From: Ilumatobacter_A sp038259945
Lineage (GTDB): Bacteria > Actinomycetota > Acidimicrobiia > Acidimicrobiales > Ilumatobacteraceae
Direction: 5' to 3'
Assembly: GCA_038259945.1 (NCBI GenBank)
Contig: JBBSOH010000046.1
Span: forward strand, 1 to 19,886
DNA: 19,886 bases
Part shown: piece by piece, positions 12,803 to 19,886 of the stretch
How positions within the stretch are numbered: position 1 is the first letter of the stretch
Layout of the letters: every line of letters starts with the position of its first letter
Position numbers and translations under genes: made by a program
The notes under the pieces: model-generated
Told to the model about the DNA's origin: nothing
What the model saw: the letters and a program-made list of their open reading frames with translations, nothing else
The model's database searches: none

Positions 12803-12819
12803 TTCTGCCACAGGCAGAA
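12803..12819 (-). promoter_or_regulatory. PopR-type operator upstream of the clpP pair
   Basis: TTCTGCC (12803-12809), ACA, GGCAGAA (12813-12819): a perfect 7-bp inverted repeat with a 3-bp centre. This is the sequence (TTCTGCC-N3-GGCAGAA) I recall as essential for PopR activation of clpP3-clpP4 in Streptomyces lividans. It ends 31 bp before the ATG of the first clpP, where an activator would touch the -35 region. No strong core promoter is visible (TGCATC is the best -10), as expected of an activator-dependent promoter. Confidence 0.8.
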
Positions 12820-12853
12820 TGTCGAGGTTGGGGTCAGACCCCAACCTCGACAT
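12819..12853. repeat. 35-bp perfect palindrome, terminator/REP-like
   Basis: Arm ATGTCGAGGTTGGGGTC (12819-12835), a single A, and the exact 17-base complement (12837-12853). It overlaps the first base of the stop codon of the ABC permease gene (minus strand) and abuts the PopR-type operator, so it probably ends the exporter transcript and insulates the clpP promoter. The GTC-A-GAC core is shared with the palindrome at 5012-5034. Confidence 0.75.
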
Positions 12854-13623
12854 CAGTCGCGGCGGATGAGTTGGTCGGCGCTGGTGAAGAGCTTGCGGGA
12901 GATGCCGAGGCTCATCACGGCCGTGGTCGTGGCGACGCTGCCGAGCACCAGGTACATGACGGAGATCTGTACACGCACGGCATCGGCGGGGTCGGTGCCG
13001 GCCAGGATCAGACCGACCATCGCACCGGGCAGTGCGATGATCCCGACCGCCTTTGTCGACTCGATCTGGGGAATCAGCGCTGTGCGCAGCGACTCGCGCA
13101 GCACCGGTTGGAACGCGTCGGCCGCCGACAGGCCGAGGGCAAGGCGACCTTCGATCTCCTCGCGGCGTTCCCTGGCCGCATCGAACAGACGTCGCGACAC
13201 GAGCACCGTCGCCGACAGCGAATTGCCCACCACGATCCCGGCGAGCGGCACGATCGTGCGCCCTTCGAGGTCGTACACGCGGAATCCGAACAGCACGCCG
13301 AGCGTGACGAGTGCCGACGCGGAGTAGGCGAGCAACGACAGCGCAAACACGGACGGCACGTCCTTCGCCCGCCGCCACGTGGTGTAGGCAGCGAAGAGGT
13401 GCATCGCCACCAGCCAGATGCCCGAGAAGATCAGCGGATCGTCGTCATCGACGACCAGTTGCAGGGCGAAGCCGACGATGAGCAACTGCACCAGTGCGCG
13501 TAGCGCCGCCCACACCAACTCACGTTCGAGACCGAGTCGCCGCCACATCGAGATCGCGACCGCGACCGCGATCAGGATGCTCGACGCGGCGAGCCCCACC
13601 AGACCGATGTCAGCCCGGTTCAC
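12853..13623 (-). CDS. ABC exporter permease, FetB/YbbM (UPF0014) family
   Basis: 256 residues and about seven membrane segments, for example IGLVGLAASSILIAVAVAI near the N-terminus and GIIALPGAMVGLILAG near 200. The latter lies within IPQIESTKAVGIIALPGAMVGLI, matching the FetB/UPF0014 signature (…K-VGLVHLPGMMTGQILAGADP-EAVRYQ), continued here as TDPADAVRVQISVMY. In E. coli FetAB exports iron and aids peroxide resistance. GTG start at 13623 overlaps the ATPase stop by 4 nt (GTGA), so the two are one translation unit. The substrate here is not proven by sequence. A 35-bp palindrome ends the unit. Confidence 0.9.
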   Translation of the reverse strand: MNRADIGLVGLAASSILIAVAVAISMWRRLGLERELVWAALRALVQLLIVGFALQLVVDDDDPLIFSGIWLVAMHLFAAYTTWRRAKDVPSVFALSLLAYSASALVTLGVLFGFRVYDLEGRTIVPLAGIVVGNSLSATVLVSRRLFDAARERREEIEGRLALGLSAADAFQPVLRESLRTALIPQIESTKAVGIIALPGAMVGLILAGTDPADAVRVQISVMYLVLGSVATTTAVMSLGISRKLFTSADQLIRRD

Positions 13624-14390
13624 GGCGAACCCTCCGACGACTCATCCACGGAGGTGGGCGTCGAGGCAGGCCGCGCGCCGCTCGAACCACCGGCACCGAC
13701 GAGTTCGCGTACCCGAGGGTTCCCATGCACATCGAGCTCGTCCAGGTGTCCGAATGCTGCGATCTCGCCGTCGACGAGCACGACAGCGTGGTTCGCCATT
13801 CGCCGCAGCTGCGCGGTGTCGTGTGTGATCCACACGATCGGCACACCCGACGCAGCGACCTCCATCCCGAGGTCCTCCACCGTTCGGCGCGCCGCGCCGT
13901 CGAGCGCCGCCGTGGGCTCGTCGGCGAGCAGCACCGAGGGATCGGTCAGCAACGCCCGAGCGATCGACATCCGCTGCGCCTCGCCGCCGCTCAGTCGATC
14001 GGCTCGTCGTTCGAGCAGCTCGCGCGGCATCCCGACGTGATCGAGCACGTGATGAGCGCGAGGGAGGTCGATGTCCGGCGCGGCGACCACGAAGTTGTCC
14101 ATGACCGTCCCCGGGAAGATCGGTGCCTTCTGGAACACCATCGCGACTCGCCGGCGCAACTCTCGCGGGTCCCACTCGGTGAGGTCGCGGCCCTCCCACG
14201 TGATCGTCCCCGACACCGGATCGTCGAGGCGGTTGAGCAGGCGCAGCAACGTGGACTTGCCCGAGCCCGATGGTCCGGCGATCGCCAGGATGCCGTCGAC
14301 CGGGATCGAGAGGGAGATCCCCTTCAGGATCGGAGCATCGGGCGGGCCGGCGACCACATCGGTCAACTCGAACGCAATCGGCGACGACAC
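13620..14390 (-). CDS. ABC exporter ATP-binding protein, FetA/YbbL type
   Basis: A single ABC ATPase domain of about 256 residues. Motifs in order (counted from the GTG at 14390): Walker A GPSGSGKST (39-47), Q-loop Gln87 (MVFQKAPIFPG), signature LSGGEAQ (133-139), Walker B VLLADEPT (153-160) and H-loop His190 (WITHDT). The tail is Ser/Gly-rich. It pairs with the overlapping UPF0014 permease, so the complex is probably a FetAB-like metal exporter. The GTG at 14390 is preferred because TACGGT lies six bases upstream (14397-14402), a leaderless layout; the outer GTG at 14414 would add eight residues with no better signal. It is divergent from the kinase gene across a 202-bp gap in which I see no strong site. 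Confidence 0.92.
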   Translation of the reverse strand: MSSPIAFELTDVVAGPPDAPILKGISLSIPVDGILAIAGPSGSGKSTLLRLLNRLDDPVSGTITWEGRDLTEWDPRELRRRVAMVFQKAPIFPGTVMDNFVVAAPDIDLPRAHHVLDHVGMPRELLERRADRLSGGEAQRMSIARALLTDPSVLLADEPTAALDGAARRTVEDLGMEVAASGVPIVWITHDTAQLRRMANHAVVLVDGEIAAFGHLDELDVHGNPRVRELVGAGGSSGARPASTPTSVDESSEGSP

Positions 14391-14396
14391 GCCCGA

Positions 14397-14402
14397 ACCG
14401 TA
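14397..14402 (-). promoter_or_regulatory. -10 of a probable leaderless transcript (ABC exporter)
   Basis: On the minus strand TACGGT, then TCGGGC, then GTG at 14390. The spacing fits a leaderless start and decides between two in-frame GTGs. Confidence 0.35.
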
Positions 14403-14592
14403 CAGCCCGGTCACGACGGTAGCCCGACCCTCGCCTCGAACGGATGACGTCGTGTCCGATTCGGTCGCGGCGCACGACGTCGCCAGTCGGCCCCGGTCCT
14501 CCGGGCCGCTGCCCCGGCCGCACCCCCGGCGTTGCTCGACCCGACAGGCCTGGTTGACCCGGGCATGACGATGATCCGCGAGACTGAGCGGC

Positions 14593-17139
14593 GTGGAACC
14601 GCGAGCGCGTCGAGCGCTGCAAGCAGCGTTGCCCTCCTACGAGGTCGAGGGCGAACTCGGGCGCGGCGCGTTCGGGGTGGTCTACGCCGCACGCCACACC
14701 CAACTCGGGCGCGACGTGGCGATCAAGGTGCTGCCCCAGGTCTTCGCCGCCGACGAGGGCGTACGCGCTCGATTCGTCGCCGAGGCGCAGATGGTCGCAT
14801 CGCTCGATCATCCGCACATCGTCCCGGTGTACGACTACGTGGAGGACGACGAAGCCTGCATGTTGATCATGGAGCGGTGCGCGACATCGGTCGGCGACCG
14901 GTTCAAGGAACACGGGGTGGCCACCGACGAAGCGTGTGCAGCTGTGCTGTCGTGTCTGGCCGCGCTCGACCTCGCTCATTCGCGCGGGGTGCTCCATCGT
15001 GACGTGAAGCCCGAGAATCTGATGCTGGACATGAAGGGCACGGTCAAGCTCGCCGACTTCGGCATCGCCCGTGCGCTGGACAGCGACATCCGCCACACGA
15101 AGACCGGGATGGTCGTGGGAACCCCCGCGTACATGAGCCCCGAGCAGGTGCGCGGAGACCAACTGACGGGTGCATCCGACGTCTATTCGGTGGCGATGAT
15201 GGCCTACGAGCTGCTGACCGGAACGCTCCCCTTCCCGGTCACGTCGGCCGTCACCGGGCTGCTCGCTCACCACCTCACGACCGAACCGATCCCGCTGTTG
15301 TCGACGCGGCCCGAGTTGCCGCAGGCCATCGGTGAGGTCATCGACCGCGCGCTGACGAAGTCGCTGGATCACCGCCATGCGACCGCCGTCGAGTTCGCGT
15401 CCGACCTGTCCGGGGCGTGCGTCCGCTCGTTCGGGTCGGGGTGGCTGCGCCGACGAGGGTTCACGCTCCACTGGCCGGACATCGTCGCGGAGAACGAACG
15501 GCCGAGCAACGGACGACCCGCGGGCACCACGGGCACCATCACGGTGCACGCGATGAACGAACCGCACGACGTGATCAGCCCCGCCGATGCCTTGGCGGAC
15601 TGGAACGACACCCTGCTGGCGGGCGGCTCGCCCACCGAGAACGACGAGACCACGACGACCGGATCGACACATCCATCGAGGGTCGCCTCGGGTGTGACCC
15701 CGACCGACCCTCCTTCCGGCGCTCCACGCGATCCAGGGATGTCCGGCACACCGACCGCACCGGCTCCACCGGCGCCTCCCACCCGCGATGCCACCGTCGT
15801 GGACACATCGGTTGCGGATGGTGACGGGAACCGTCTGGTGTGGACGCTCGGCGCCGTCGCCACCCTGCTCGTCATCGCGATCGTGGCGCTGCTCGTCGTA
15901 CGTTCCAGTGGCGGTGAGGACTCGGCGCGAGGGAGCGACGTCGACGACGCCGCACCACTCGATGAGTTCCCGACCAGCATCAGCCCGATCGACGCCGGCC
16001 CCACCACGATCATCTCCCCGACGGTCGTGCCCACCACGGTCGTCGCCACCACGGTCGTTGCCACCACGGTCACCGGGGAACCCGCCGCTCCGGTGGAGAG
16101 CGTCGCCGACACGACGCTGCCCGTCATTCCACCGGTCGACGATCCGGCCGACTTCTCCAATCGCCCTGCGTCGTACGTTCCTCAGGACGCACGTTCGGCG
16201 CTCGCGCCGACACCGTGCCCGCTCGATCAGCCGAAGGTGGCCTGCATCCACGCCGGCGTGGGCGTGCTCGACGACACGACCGGCGTGATCAACGTCAGCT
16301 TCTTCACCCAGGGGTTCATCCCCGAACTGGAGCCGGCGGGCGACCACGTCCACTTCTACTTCGACACCACTGTCGACGGCGACGAACAAGCTGCGGGGAC
16401 CGGGAGCGCGGTCGCCCAGTACAAGCCGTGGGATCTGCCGTTCGACATCGTCGAACTCCAAGGCGACAACGGTCGCACGATGTTCACGGTCGCCGACGCC
16501 CGAGCCGCCGACGCCCGCTACCTCTGCGTCATCGTCGCCACGGCGAACCAGGTCGCACTCCCCGGCACGGGCAACTGTGCGCCCTTCTTCCAGACGTGGG
16601 ACCTCGAGACTCTGGCCCGACAGGTCGAGCGGATCCCGGGCACGTTCATCGGTCGCTGCGCGATCGGCGTCACCGCGATCGTTCCCGACGGGTGGCGATC
16701 GGCAGACCTCGTCGCGGAGCCACCGCCCGCCGCTGCGGGACGATTGTTCCCGACGGACGCCAAGGCCGAGGGGGTGCTCCAGGATCTCGTCGACGTTGGC
16801 GGGGTGTTGTACGCAGATGGCAACCTGGCCGATGGCACCCAGGCCGACCTGACGGCATCGATCTTCCCCGGCGACTACCGGATCGGTTCGAACCCGCAGC
16901 AGGTCGCCGACCAGTTGAGGCTCTCGGGAGTCGACGTCGGCGCGACGTCCACCGAGTTCATCGGTGGTCGGCCGGTGCTCACCAGTTCCACCACTCGAGA
17001 TGCGCTCGTGTCGAAGCGATACTTCCTTCCGGACTTCGGGTACGTGATCGAACTCGACGTCACCCTCGACCCCGGCTCCGTGGCCACCGTCGCCGACCGC
17101 ATCGCCGACACGGTGGTCGGTTGCGCCCTCGCAGAATGA
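14593..17139 (+). CDS. transmembrane Ser/Thr protein kinase with unknown ectodomain
   Basis: 848 residues. An N-terminal Hanks-type kinase (15-275) has the glycine loop GRGAFGVVY (23-31), VAIK with Lys45, HRDVKPEN with Asp137, DFG (155-157), activation loop HTKTGMVVGTPAYMSPE (168-184) and SDVYSVAMMAYELLTG (195-210). The loop Thr residues are where PknB-like kinases autophosphorylate. A polar linker is followed by one membrane span (about 414-436), a Thr/Val/Pro-rich stalk with a TTVVA repeat (471-493), and a roughly 330-residue external part. This part has two halves: VGVLDDTTGVINVSFF…HVHFYFDT (555-592) and a C-terminal domain (about 688-848) with Cys689 and Cys844. I do not recognise either. 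No PASTA repeats are present, so it is not a cell-wall-sensing PknB. GTG start; GAGACT seven bases upstream is a weak -10. Confidence 0.93.
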   Translation: MEPRARRALQAALPSYEVEGELGRGAFGVVYAARHTQLGRDVAIKVLPQVFAADEGVRARFVAEAQMVASLDHPHIVPVYDYVEDDEACMLIMERCATSVGDRFKEHGVATDEACAAVLSCLAALDLAHSRGVLHRDVKPENLMLDMKGTVKLADFGIARALDSDIRHTKTGMVVGTPAYMSPEQVRGDQLTGASDVYSVAMMAYELLTGTLPFPVTSAVTGLLAHHLTTEPIPLLSTRPELPQAIGEVIDRALTKSLDHRHATAVEFASDLSGACVRSFGSGWLRRRGFTLHWPDIVAENERPSNGRPAGTTGTITVHAMNEPHDVISPADALADWNDTLLAGGSPTENDETTTTGSTHPSRVASGVTPTDPPSGAPRDPGMSGTPTAPAPPAPPTRDATVVDTSVADGDGNRLVWTLGAVATLLVIAIVALLVVRSSGGEDSARGSDVDDAAPLDEFPTSISPIDAGPTTIISPTVVPTTVVATTVVATTVTGEPAAPVESVADTTLPVIPPVDDPADFSNRPASYVPQDARSALAPTPCPLDQPKVACIHAGVGVLDDTTGVINVSFFTQGFIPELEPAGDHVHFYFDTTVDGDEQAAGTGSAVAQYKPWDLPFDIVELQGDNGRTMFTVADARAADARYLCVIVATANQVALPGTGNCAPFFQTWDLETLARQVERIPGTFIGRCAIGVTAIVPDGWRSADLVAEPPPAAAGRLFPTDAKAEGVLQDLVDVGGVLYADGNLADGTQADLTASIFPGDYRIGSNPQQVADQLRLSGVDVGATSTEFIGGRPVLTSSTTRDALVSKRYFLPDFGYVIELDVTLDPGSVATVADRIADTVVGCALAE
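16031..16072 (+). repeat. 15-bp tandem repeat in the kinase stalk
   Basis: CCACCACGGT begins at 16031, 16046 and 16061, a 15-bp period. It encodes a TTVVA-type pentapeptide in the Thr-rich external stalk just after the membrane span. Such repeats can vary in copy number between strains. Confidence 0.7.
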
Positions 17140-17213
17140 TTGGCGCACGGGTCGACGGGTAGACCCCGAGTTCCCGTCCATCACAGCAGCACACGACGTG
17201 CAGGAGGCCCACG

Positions 17214-17402
17214 ATGCCCGATCCGAAGGAAGAACTCGGCGAACCCGAGATGGATCCCCGGAACCAGGAAGACGTCGGCGAGATGCCCGGCACGTTCATC
17301 GACTCGAGCCACAACATGCCGGGCGACCAACCCGAGGGCGACACACCACCGTCGAAGACCCTTGCGGACGGAACCCGGACACGCGACGAACTCGACGACT
17401 GA
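17214..17402 (+). CDS. small acidic hypothetical protein
   Basis: 62 residues, strongly acidic and rich in Pro, Gly and Asp (MPDPKEELGEPEMDPRNQED at the start, RTRDELDD at the end), with no hydrophobic core or membrane segment, so probably disordered in the cytoplasm. It has the best ribosome site in the window: AGGAGG, seven bases before the ATG. That makes it a real and probably well-translated gene. It lies 74 bp after the kinase and 77 bp before the polyphosphate kinase, on the same strand. I do not recognise a family and give no function. Confidence 0.65.
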   Translation: MPDPKEELGEPEMDPRNQEDVGEMPGTFIDSSHNMPGDQPEGDTPPSKTLADGTRTRDELDD

Positions 17403-17467
17403 CCGGCGCTCCCCGGCGTCGCCCTTCGCCGACCTCGTCACCCCTGAGTCTCGGCGACGGCGTCCGC

Positions 17468-17473
17468 TACGTT
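17468..17473 (+). promoter_or_regulatory. -10 of a probable leaderless transcript (PPK2)
   Basis: TACGTT, six bases (GACACG), then ATG at 17480, with no ribosome site. The layout is the standard actinobacterial leaderless start and sets the start of the polyphosphate kinase gene. Confidence 0.45.
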
Positions 17474-17479
17474 GACACG

Positions 17480-18295
17480 ATGACCGACAAGGATTTCCTC
17501 GATCGACTCCGAGTCAGCGGTGGTCCTGACCTGTCGTCTCACGACGCCACCGAGACCTTCGGCTGGGAGCGCGACGAGGCCGAGGCGCTGTTCGCGAAGG
17601 AACTGGCGGCTCTGATCGAACTCCAGAAGAAGTTGTTCGCCGCCAAGTCGGCGTCGCTCCTCGTGGTGCTGCAGGCGATGGACGCGGCCGGGAAGGATTC
17701 GACGATCCGTTCCGTGTTGAGCGGCCTCAACCCGGCCGGTGTCGACGTACAGCCGTTCGGCGTACCGACCGACGAGGAGTCCGGCCACGACTACCTGTGG
17801 CGAGTTCACGCCCACGTACCCGAGGACGGCTACATCACGGTGTTCAACCGGTCCCACTACGAGGACGTGCTCGTCGTGCGGGTCAAGGGCTTTGCTCCGG
17901 AGAAGGTGTGGAAGAAGCGGTACGAGCACATCCGCAACTTCGAGCAGATGTTGGTCGACGAGGGCACACACGTCGTGAAAATCTTCCTGAACGTGTCGAA
18001 GGACAAGCAGAAGGAGCGGTTCGAGGAACGACTCGAACGACCCGACAAGCGTTGGAAGTTCCGAGCCGGCGACCTCGACGATCGTGCGCTGTGGGACGAC
18101 TTCATGGACGCGTACACCGATGCGATGGAGAAGACGTCGACGAAGGACGCACCCTGGTATGTGGTTCCCGCCGATCGAAAGTGGGCGCGCAACGTGTGCA
18201 TCGCCCGCATCCTGCGCCACCACCTCGAAGAGATCGACCCGAAGTACCCCGAGCCCGACACCGAGATCGACTTCGACGCCATCACCGTCACCTGA
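17480..18295 (+). CDS. PPK2-family polyphosphate:nucleotide phosphotransferase
   Basis: 271 residues, a single PPK2 domain. It moves phosphate between polyphosphate and nucleotides in the cytoplasm. Motifs: Walker A AMDAAGKDS (66-74, Lys72), Walker B VFNRSHYEDV (121-130), the lid region NVSKDKQKERFEERLERP (171-188) and KRWKF (190-194), and the end WYVVPADRKWARN. The length and the RVHAHVPEDGYITVFNRSHYEDVLVVRV pattern fit the single-domain group that makes ADP or ATP from AMP/ADP and polyphosphate (class I or III); the class cannot be settled by eye. ATG at 17480 with TACGTT six bases upstream suggests a leaderless transcript. A role in energy or phosphate storage is likely from family knowledge. 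Confidence 0.92.
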   Translation: MTDKDFLDRLRVSGGPDLSSHDATETFGWERDEAEALFAKELAALIELQKKLFAAKSASLLVVLQAMDAAGKDSTIRSVLSGLNPAGVDVQPFGVPTDEESGHDYLWRVHAHVPEDGYITVFNRSHYEDVLVVRVKGFAPEKVWKKRYEHIRNFEQMLVDEGTHVVKIFLNVSKDKQKERFEERLERPDKRWKFRAGDLDDRALWDDFMDAYTDAMEKTSTKDAPWYVVPADRKWARNVCIARILRHHLEEIDPKYPEPDTEIDFDAITVT

Positions 18296-18302
18296 GCCCG
18301 AC

Positions 18303-18319
18303 ACCGACCCGAAGTCGGT
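18303..18319. terminator. small hairpin between convergent PPK2 and MFS genes
   Basis: ACCGAC (18303-18308), CCGAA loop, GTCGGT (18314-18319). A 6-bp stem 8 nt after the PPK2 stop, with no U-tract. A weak bidirectional terminator is possible. Confidence 0.35.
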
Positions 18320-18380
18320 CCGATCCGTTCAGAACCGGAAGGACCAACTGCGGGTGCGGATCTCGGGACGGGTGATCGTC

Positions 18381-19586
18381 TCAGCCGAGGGCGTCGTCGG
18401 CCCGAACGAGTCGGCCATGGCCATCGGTCGGAAGGCGGGCAAGGAGTGCGACGGCGACGGCCGAACAGGTCAGACATGCGGAAATCGTCCAGCGGTAACC
18501 GCCGGTCGAGTCGATGATCCAGCCGGCCGTCGGCGTGCCGATCAGCGCACCGATGCCCGGCGCGGTGTACAGCAGGCCGAGGATCGAGCCGAGCCCGGCC
18601 ACGCCGAGCCGGTCGGAGATCACGATCGGGCTCAGCGCGACGAAGCCGCCGTACCCCACCCCGAGCACGAGGACGAACACGACCAACATCGCATAGGACG
18701 ATCCGGCGACGAACCACACCGCGAAGCTGCACCCCGTGATCGACAGACACGCCCGGTACAGGCGGAACGACCCGAACCGGCGCACGAGCGAGCCGAAGCC
18801 CACCCGCGAGACCACGCTCGACGCCCCGAGCACTCCGACCAGGACAGCCGCCGGAACTTCGCCGACGCCGCGTTCCTTCGCGTACTGCCCGACGAACACG
18901 AACGGAACGAACAGCGCCATGCCGAGCACCGCCGCCGACAACGCGAAACGTCGGAAGACCGCGCTGGCGAGCGCGTCGGTGAATCGTGACGGCTGTGCGG
19001 TGCCGTCGCCGGGCGGGCGGGCGATCAGCGGCACGCACGCGAGCAGGATCAGCGAACCGACGACGGCGAAGAACACGTACGTGTCACGCCAGCCCCACCG
19101 ATCGATCAGCGCTGCAGACAACGGCGACATGACCGACGTTCCCACGCCGATCCCCGCGACGGCCAGGCCGACGGCGACTGCGCGCTGGTCGCGGAACCAA
19201 CCGCCGACCACCGACACCATCGGCACGTACCCGCAGGCGGCGGCCACCCCGACGCCGGCTCCGTACGTGACGTAGCCCAACCCGAGCGACTGCACCCGAC
19301 TCGTCGCGAGCAACCCGGCGAAGAGCGCGACGGCACCGATCACGAGCACGACACGCGGCCCGAACCGGTCCGACACCCGCCCGGTGATGATGCTGAGTGA
19401 GAAGAACAGGAACGTCGTCATGCCGAAGATGACGGCGGTGGCGCCCTTGGCGGCGTCGAACTCCTCGCTCATCGATTCGAAGAACGCGCCGAAGCTGTAC
19501 GCCACTCCGAGCGTGACCCCGGACGCAAAGAACGCGGCCACGACGGTGAGCCACGCCCGCCGTGAATCGAGTCCCTGCGCCTGCAC
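18381..19586 (-). CDS. MFS transporter, monocarboxylate/oxalate-type
   Basis: 401 residues with about 12 membrane segments in two halves of six and a cytoplasmic loop near RPPGDGTAQPSRF (about 190-202). GRVSDRFGPRVVL (69-81) is the MFS loop 2-3 motif. AYSFGAFFESMSEEFD near the N-terminus and VGGWFRDQRAVAVGLAVAGIGVG in the fourth and fifth spans are typical of the monocarboxylate transporter/OFA branch, which carries small carboxylates with protons. The substrate is not determined. GTG at 19586 has TAGTGT six bases upstream (19593-19598), a leaderless layout. It is 61 nt downstream of the DUF2007-like gene and converges on the PPK2 gene. Confidence 0.9.
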   Translation of the reverse strand: MQAQGLDSRRAWLTVVAAFFASGVTLGVAYSFGAFFESMSEEFDAAKGATAVIFGMTTFLFFSLSIITGRVSDRFGPRVVLVIGAVALFAGLLATSRVQSLGLGYVTYGAGVGVAAACGYVPMVSVVGGWFRDQRAVAVGLAVAGIGVGTSVMSPLSAALIDRWGWRDTYVFFAVVGSLILLACVPLIARPPGDGTAQPSRFTDALASAVFRRFALSAAVLGMALFVPFVFVGQYAKERGVGEVPAAVLVGVLGASSVVSRVGFGSLVRRFGSFRLYRACLSITGCSFAVWFVAGSSYAMLVVFVLVLGVGYGGFVALSPIVISDRLGVAGLGSILGLLYTAPGIGALIGTPTAGWIIDSTGGYRWTISACLTCSAVAVALLARLPTDGHGRLVRADDALG

Positions 19587-19592
19587 GGCCCG

Positions 19593-19598
19593 ACACTA
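19593..19598 (-). promoter_or_regulatory. -10 of a probable leaderless transcript (MFS)
   Basis: On the minus strand TAGTGT, then CGGGCC, then the GTG at 19586. No ribosome site is present. Confidence 0.4.
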
Positions 19599-19647
19599 CG
19601 GTCGACGAGGTCGGGGGTTCCGATTGCGTCTCCCGGGTGTCTCGGCG

Positions 19648-19886
19648 TCAGCCGCGGAGTATCTCCTCGAGTTTCAGCACCGCTGCTTCCGACTGGTGCT
19701 GCGGCACCACGATCCGGTACCCGGTCGACACGTTCGACACGATGTTGAACGCGTCGTGCCCCACCGCATCGAAACCGCTGTCGCGGAGCTTCTCCACGGC
19801 AATCGGCCCGGACACGATCGGGATCACACCGATCTCGGTCGGATCATCCGGGTCGACGGCGTCGGACGCACCGAACCACCGTTGCA
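19648..19886 (-). CDS. C-terminus of DUF2007-like protein (partial)
   Basis: The last 79 codons including the stop (TGA at 19648-19650) of a gene that begins beyond the right edge. The frame reads QRWFGASDAVDPDDP, then a repeat-like pair: IPIVSGPIAVEKLRDSGFDAV, followed by FNIVSNVSTGYRIVVPQHQSEAAVLKLEEIL. The second half matches the shape of DUF2007 'putative signal transducing protein' domains (a strand, then VLVP-x-x-AExA-x-LxE). Function unknown. Same strand as the MFS gene 61 nt downstream, but that gene appears to have its own promoter. Confidence 0.7.
   Translation of the reverse strand, partial: QRWFGASDAVDPDDPTEIGVIPIVSGPIAVEKLRDSGFDAVGHDAFNIVSNVSTGYRIVVPQHQSEAAVLKLEEILRG

Noticed and set aside
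16031..16072. Tandem CCACCACGGT units as a possible CRISPR or regulatory array
   Set aside because: The 15-bp units are in frame and encode a Thr/Val-rich stalk; there are no spacers.
13642..17184. Very long open frame on the minus strand across the kinase gene
   Set aside because: It is Arg/Gly/Asp-rich with no recognisable domain and is antisense to a clear kinase. High GC content keeps such frames open by chance.

Overview
This is high-GC DNA with compact genes, frequent GTG starts and several starts that look leaderless (a TAnnnT-like hexamer 6-7 nt before the start codon). The gene families (marR beside an acyl-CoA dehydrogenase, a paired clpP operon with a ClgR/PopR-type activator, a PknB-like kinase, a PF09826-type beta-propeller lipoprotein) point to an actinobacterium, possibly of the Acidimicrobiia/Ilumatobacter type. 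The lineage is an inference from gene content, not a search. No rRNA, tRNA, CRISPR array, prophage or insertion sequence is visible. Every gap between genes is shorter than 300 bp.

Layout. 1-83: start of a membrane or secreted protein running off the left edge. 209-631: HNH-type nuclease. 710-3689: fatty-acid degradation block (thiolase, MarR repressor, divergent acyl-CoA dehydrogenase) with a clear operator/promoter overlap between the last two. 3750-5035: DUF1269-type glycine-zipper membrane protein, then an overlapping unusual methyltransferase whose last codons and stop lie in a palindromic element. 5061-7637: large beta-propeller lipoprotein. 7748-9910: divergent class III CoA-transferase and dienoyl-CoA isomerase-type crotonase. 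9937-10455: Uma2 PD-(D/E)XK protein. 10469-11074: flavin reductase-like protein, divergent from a PopR/ClgR-like activator (11129-11482). 11414-12771: two-gene clpP operon. 12853-14390: FetAB/YbbLM-type ABC exporter. 14593-17139: transmembrane Ser/Thr kinase with an unrecognised ectodomain. 17214-17402: small acidic protein. 17480-18295: PPK2 polyphosphate kinase. 18381-19586: MFS transporter. 19648-19886: C-terminus of a DUF2007-like protein, cut by the right edge.

The strongest signal is the clpP locus. A tandem clpP pair (4-nt overlap) is preceded by a perfect TTCTGCC-N3-GGCAGAA palindrome, which as I recall is the operator of PopR, the activator of clpP3-clpP4 in Streptomyces lividans. 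Converging on the operon, and overlapping it by 69 nt, is a ClgR/PopR-type HTH gene whose product ends in Ala-Ala, the C-terminal signal by which PopR/ClgR are degraded by ClpP. This looks like a complete self-limiting back-up protease circuit. One of the two ClpP subunits has Ala where the catalytic Asp should be.

A second theme is lipid catabolism: thiolase, acyl-CoA dehydrogenase, dienoyl-CoA isomerase and CoA-transferase, with at least one pair under a MarR regulator. A third is a family of perfect palindromes centred on GTC-A-GAC at gene ends, which may be REP-like elements doubling as terminators.
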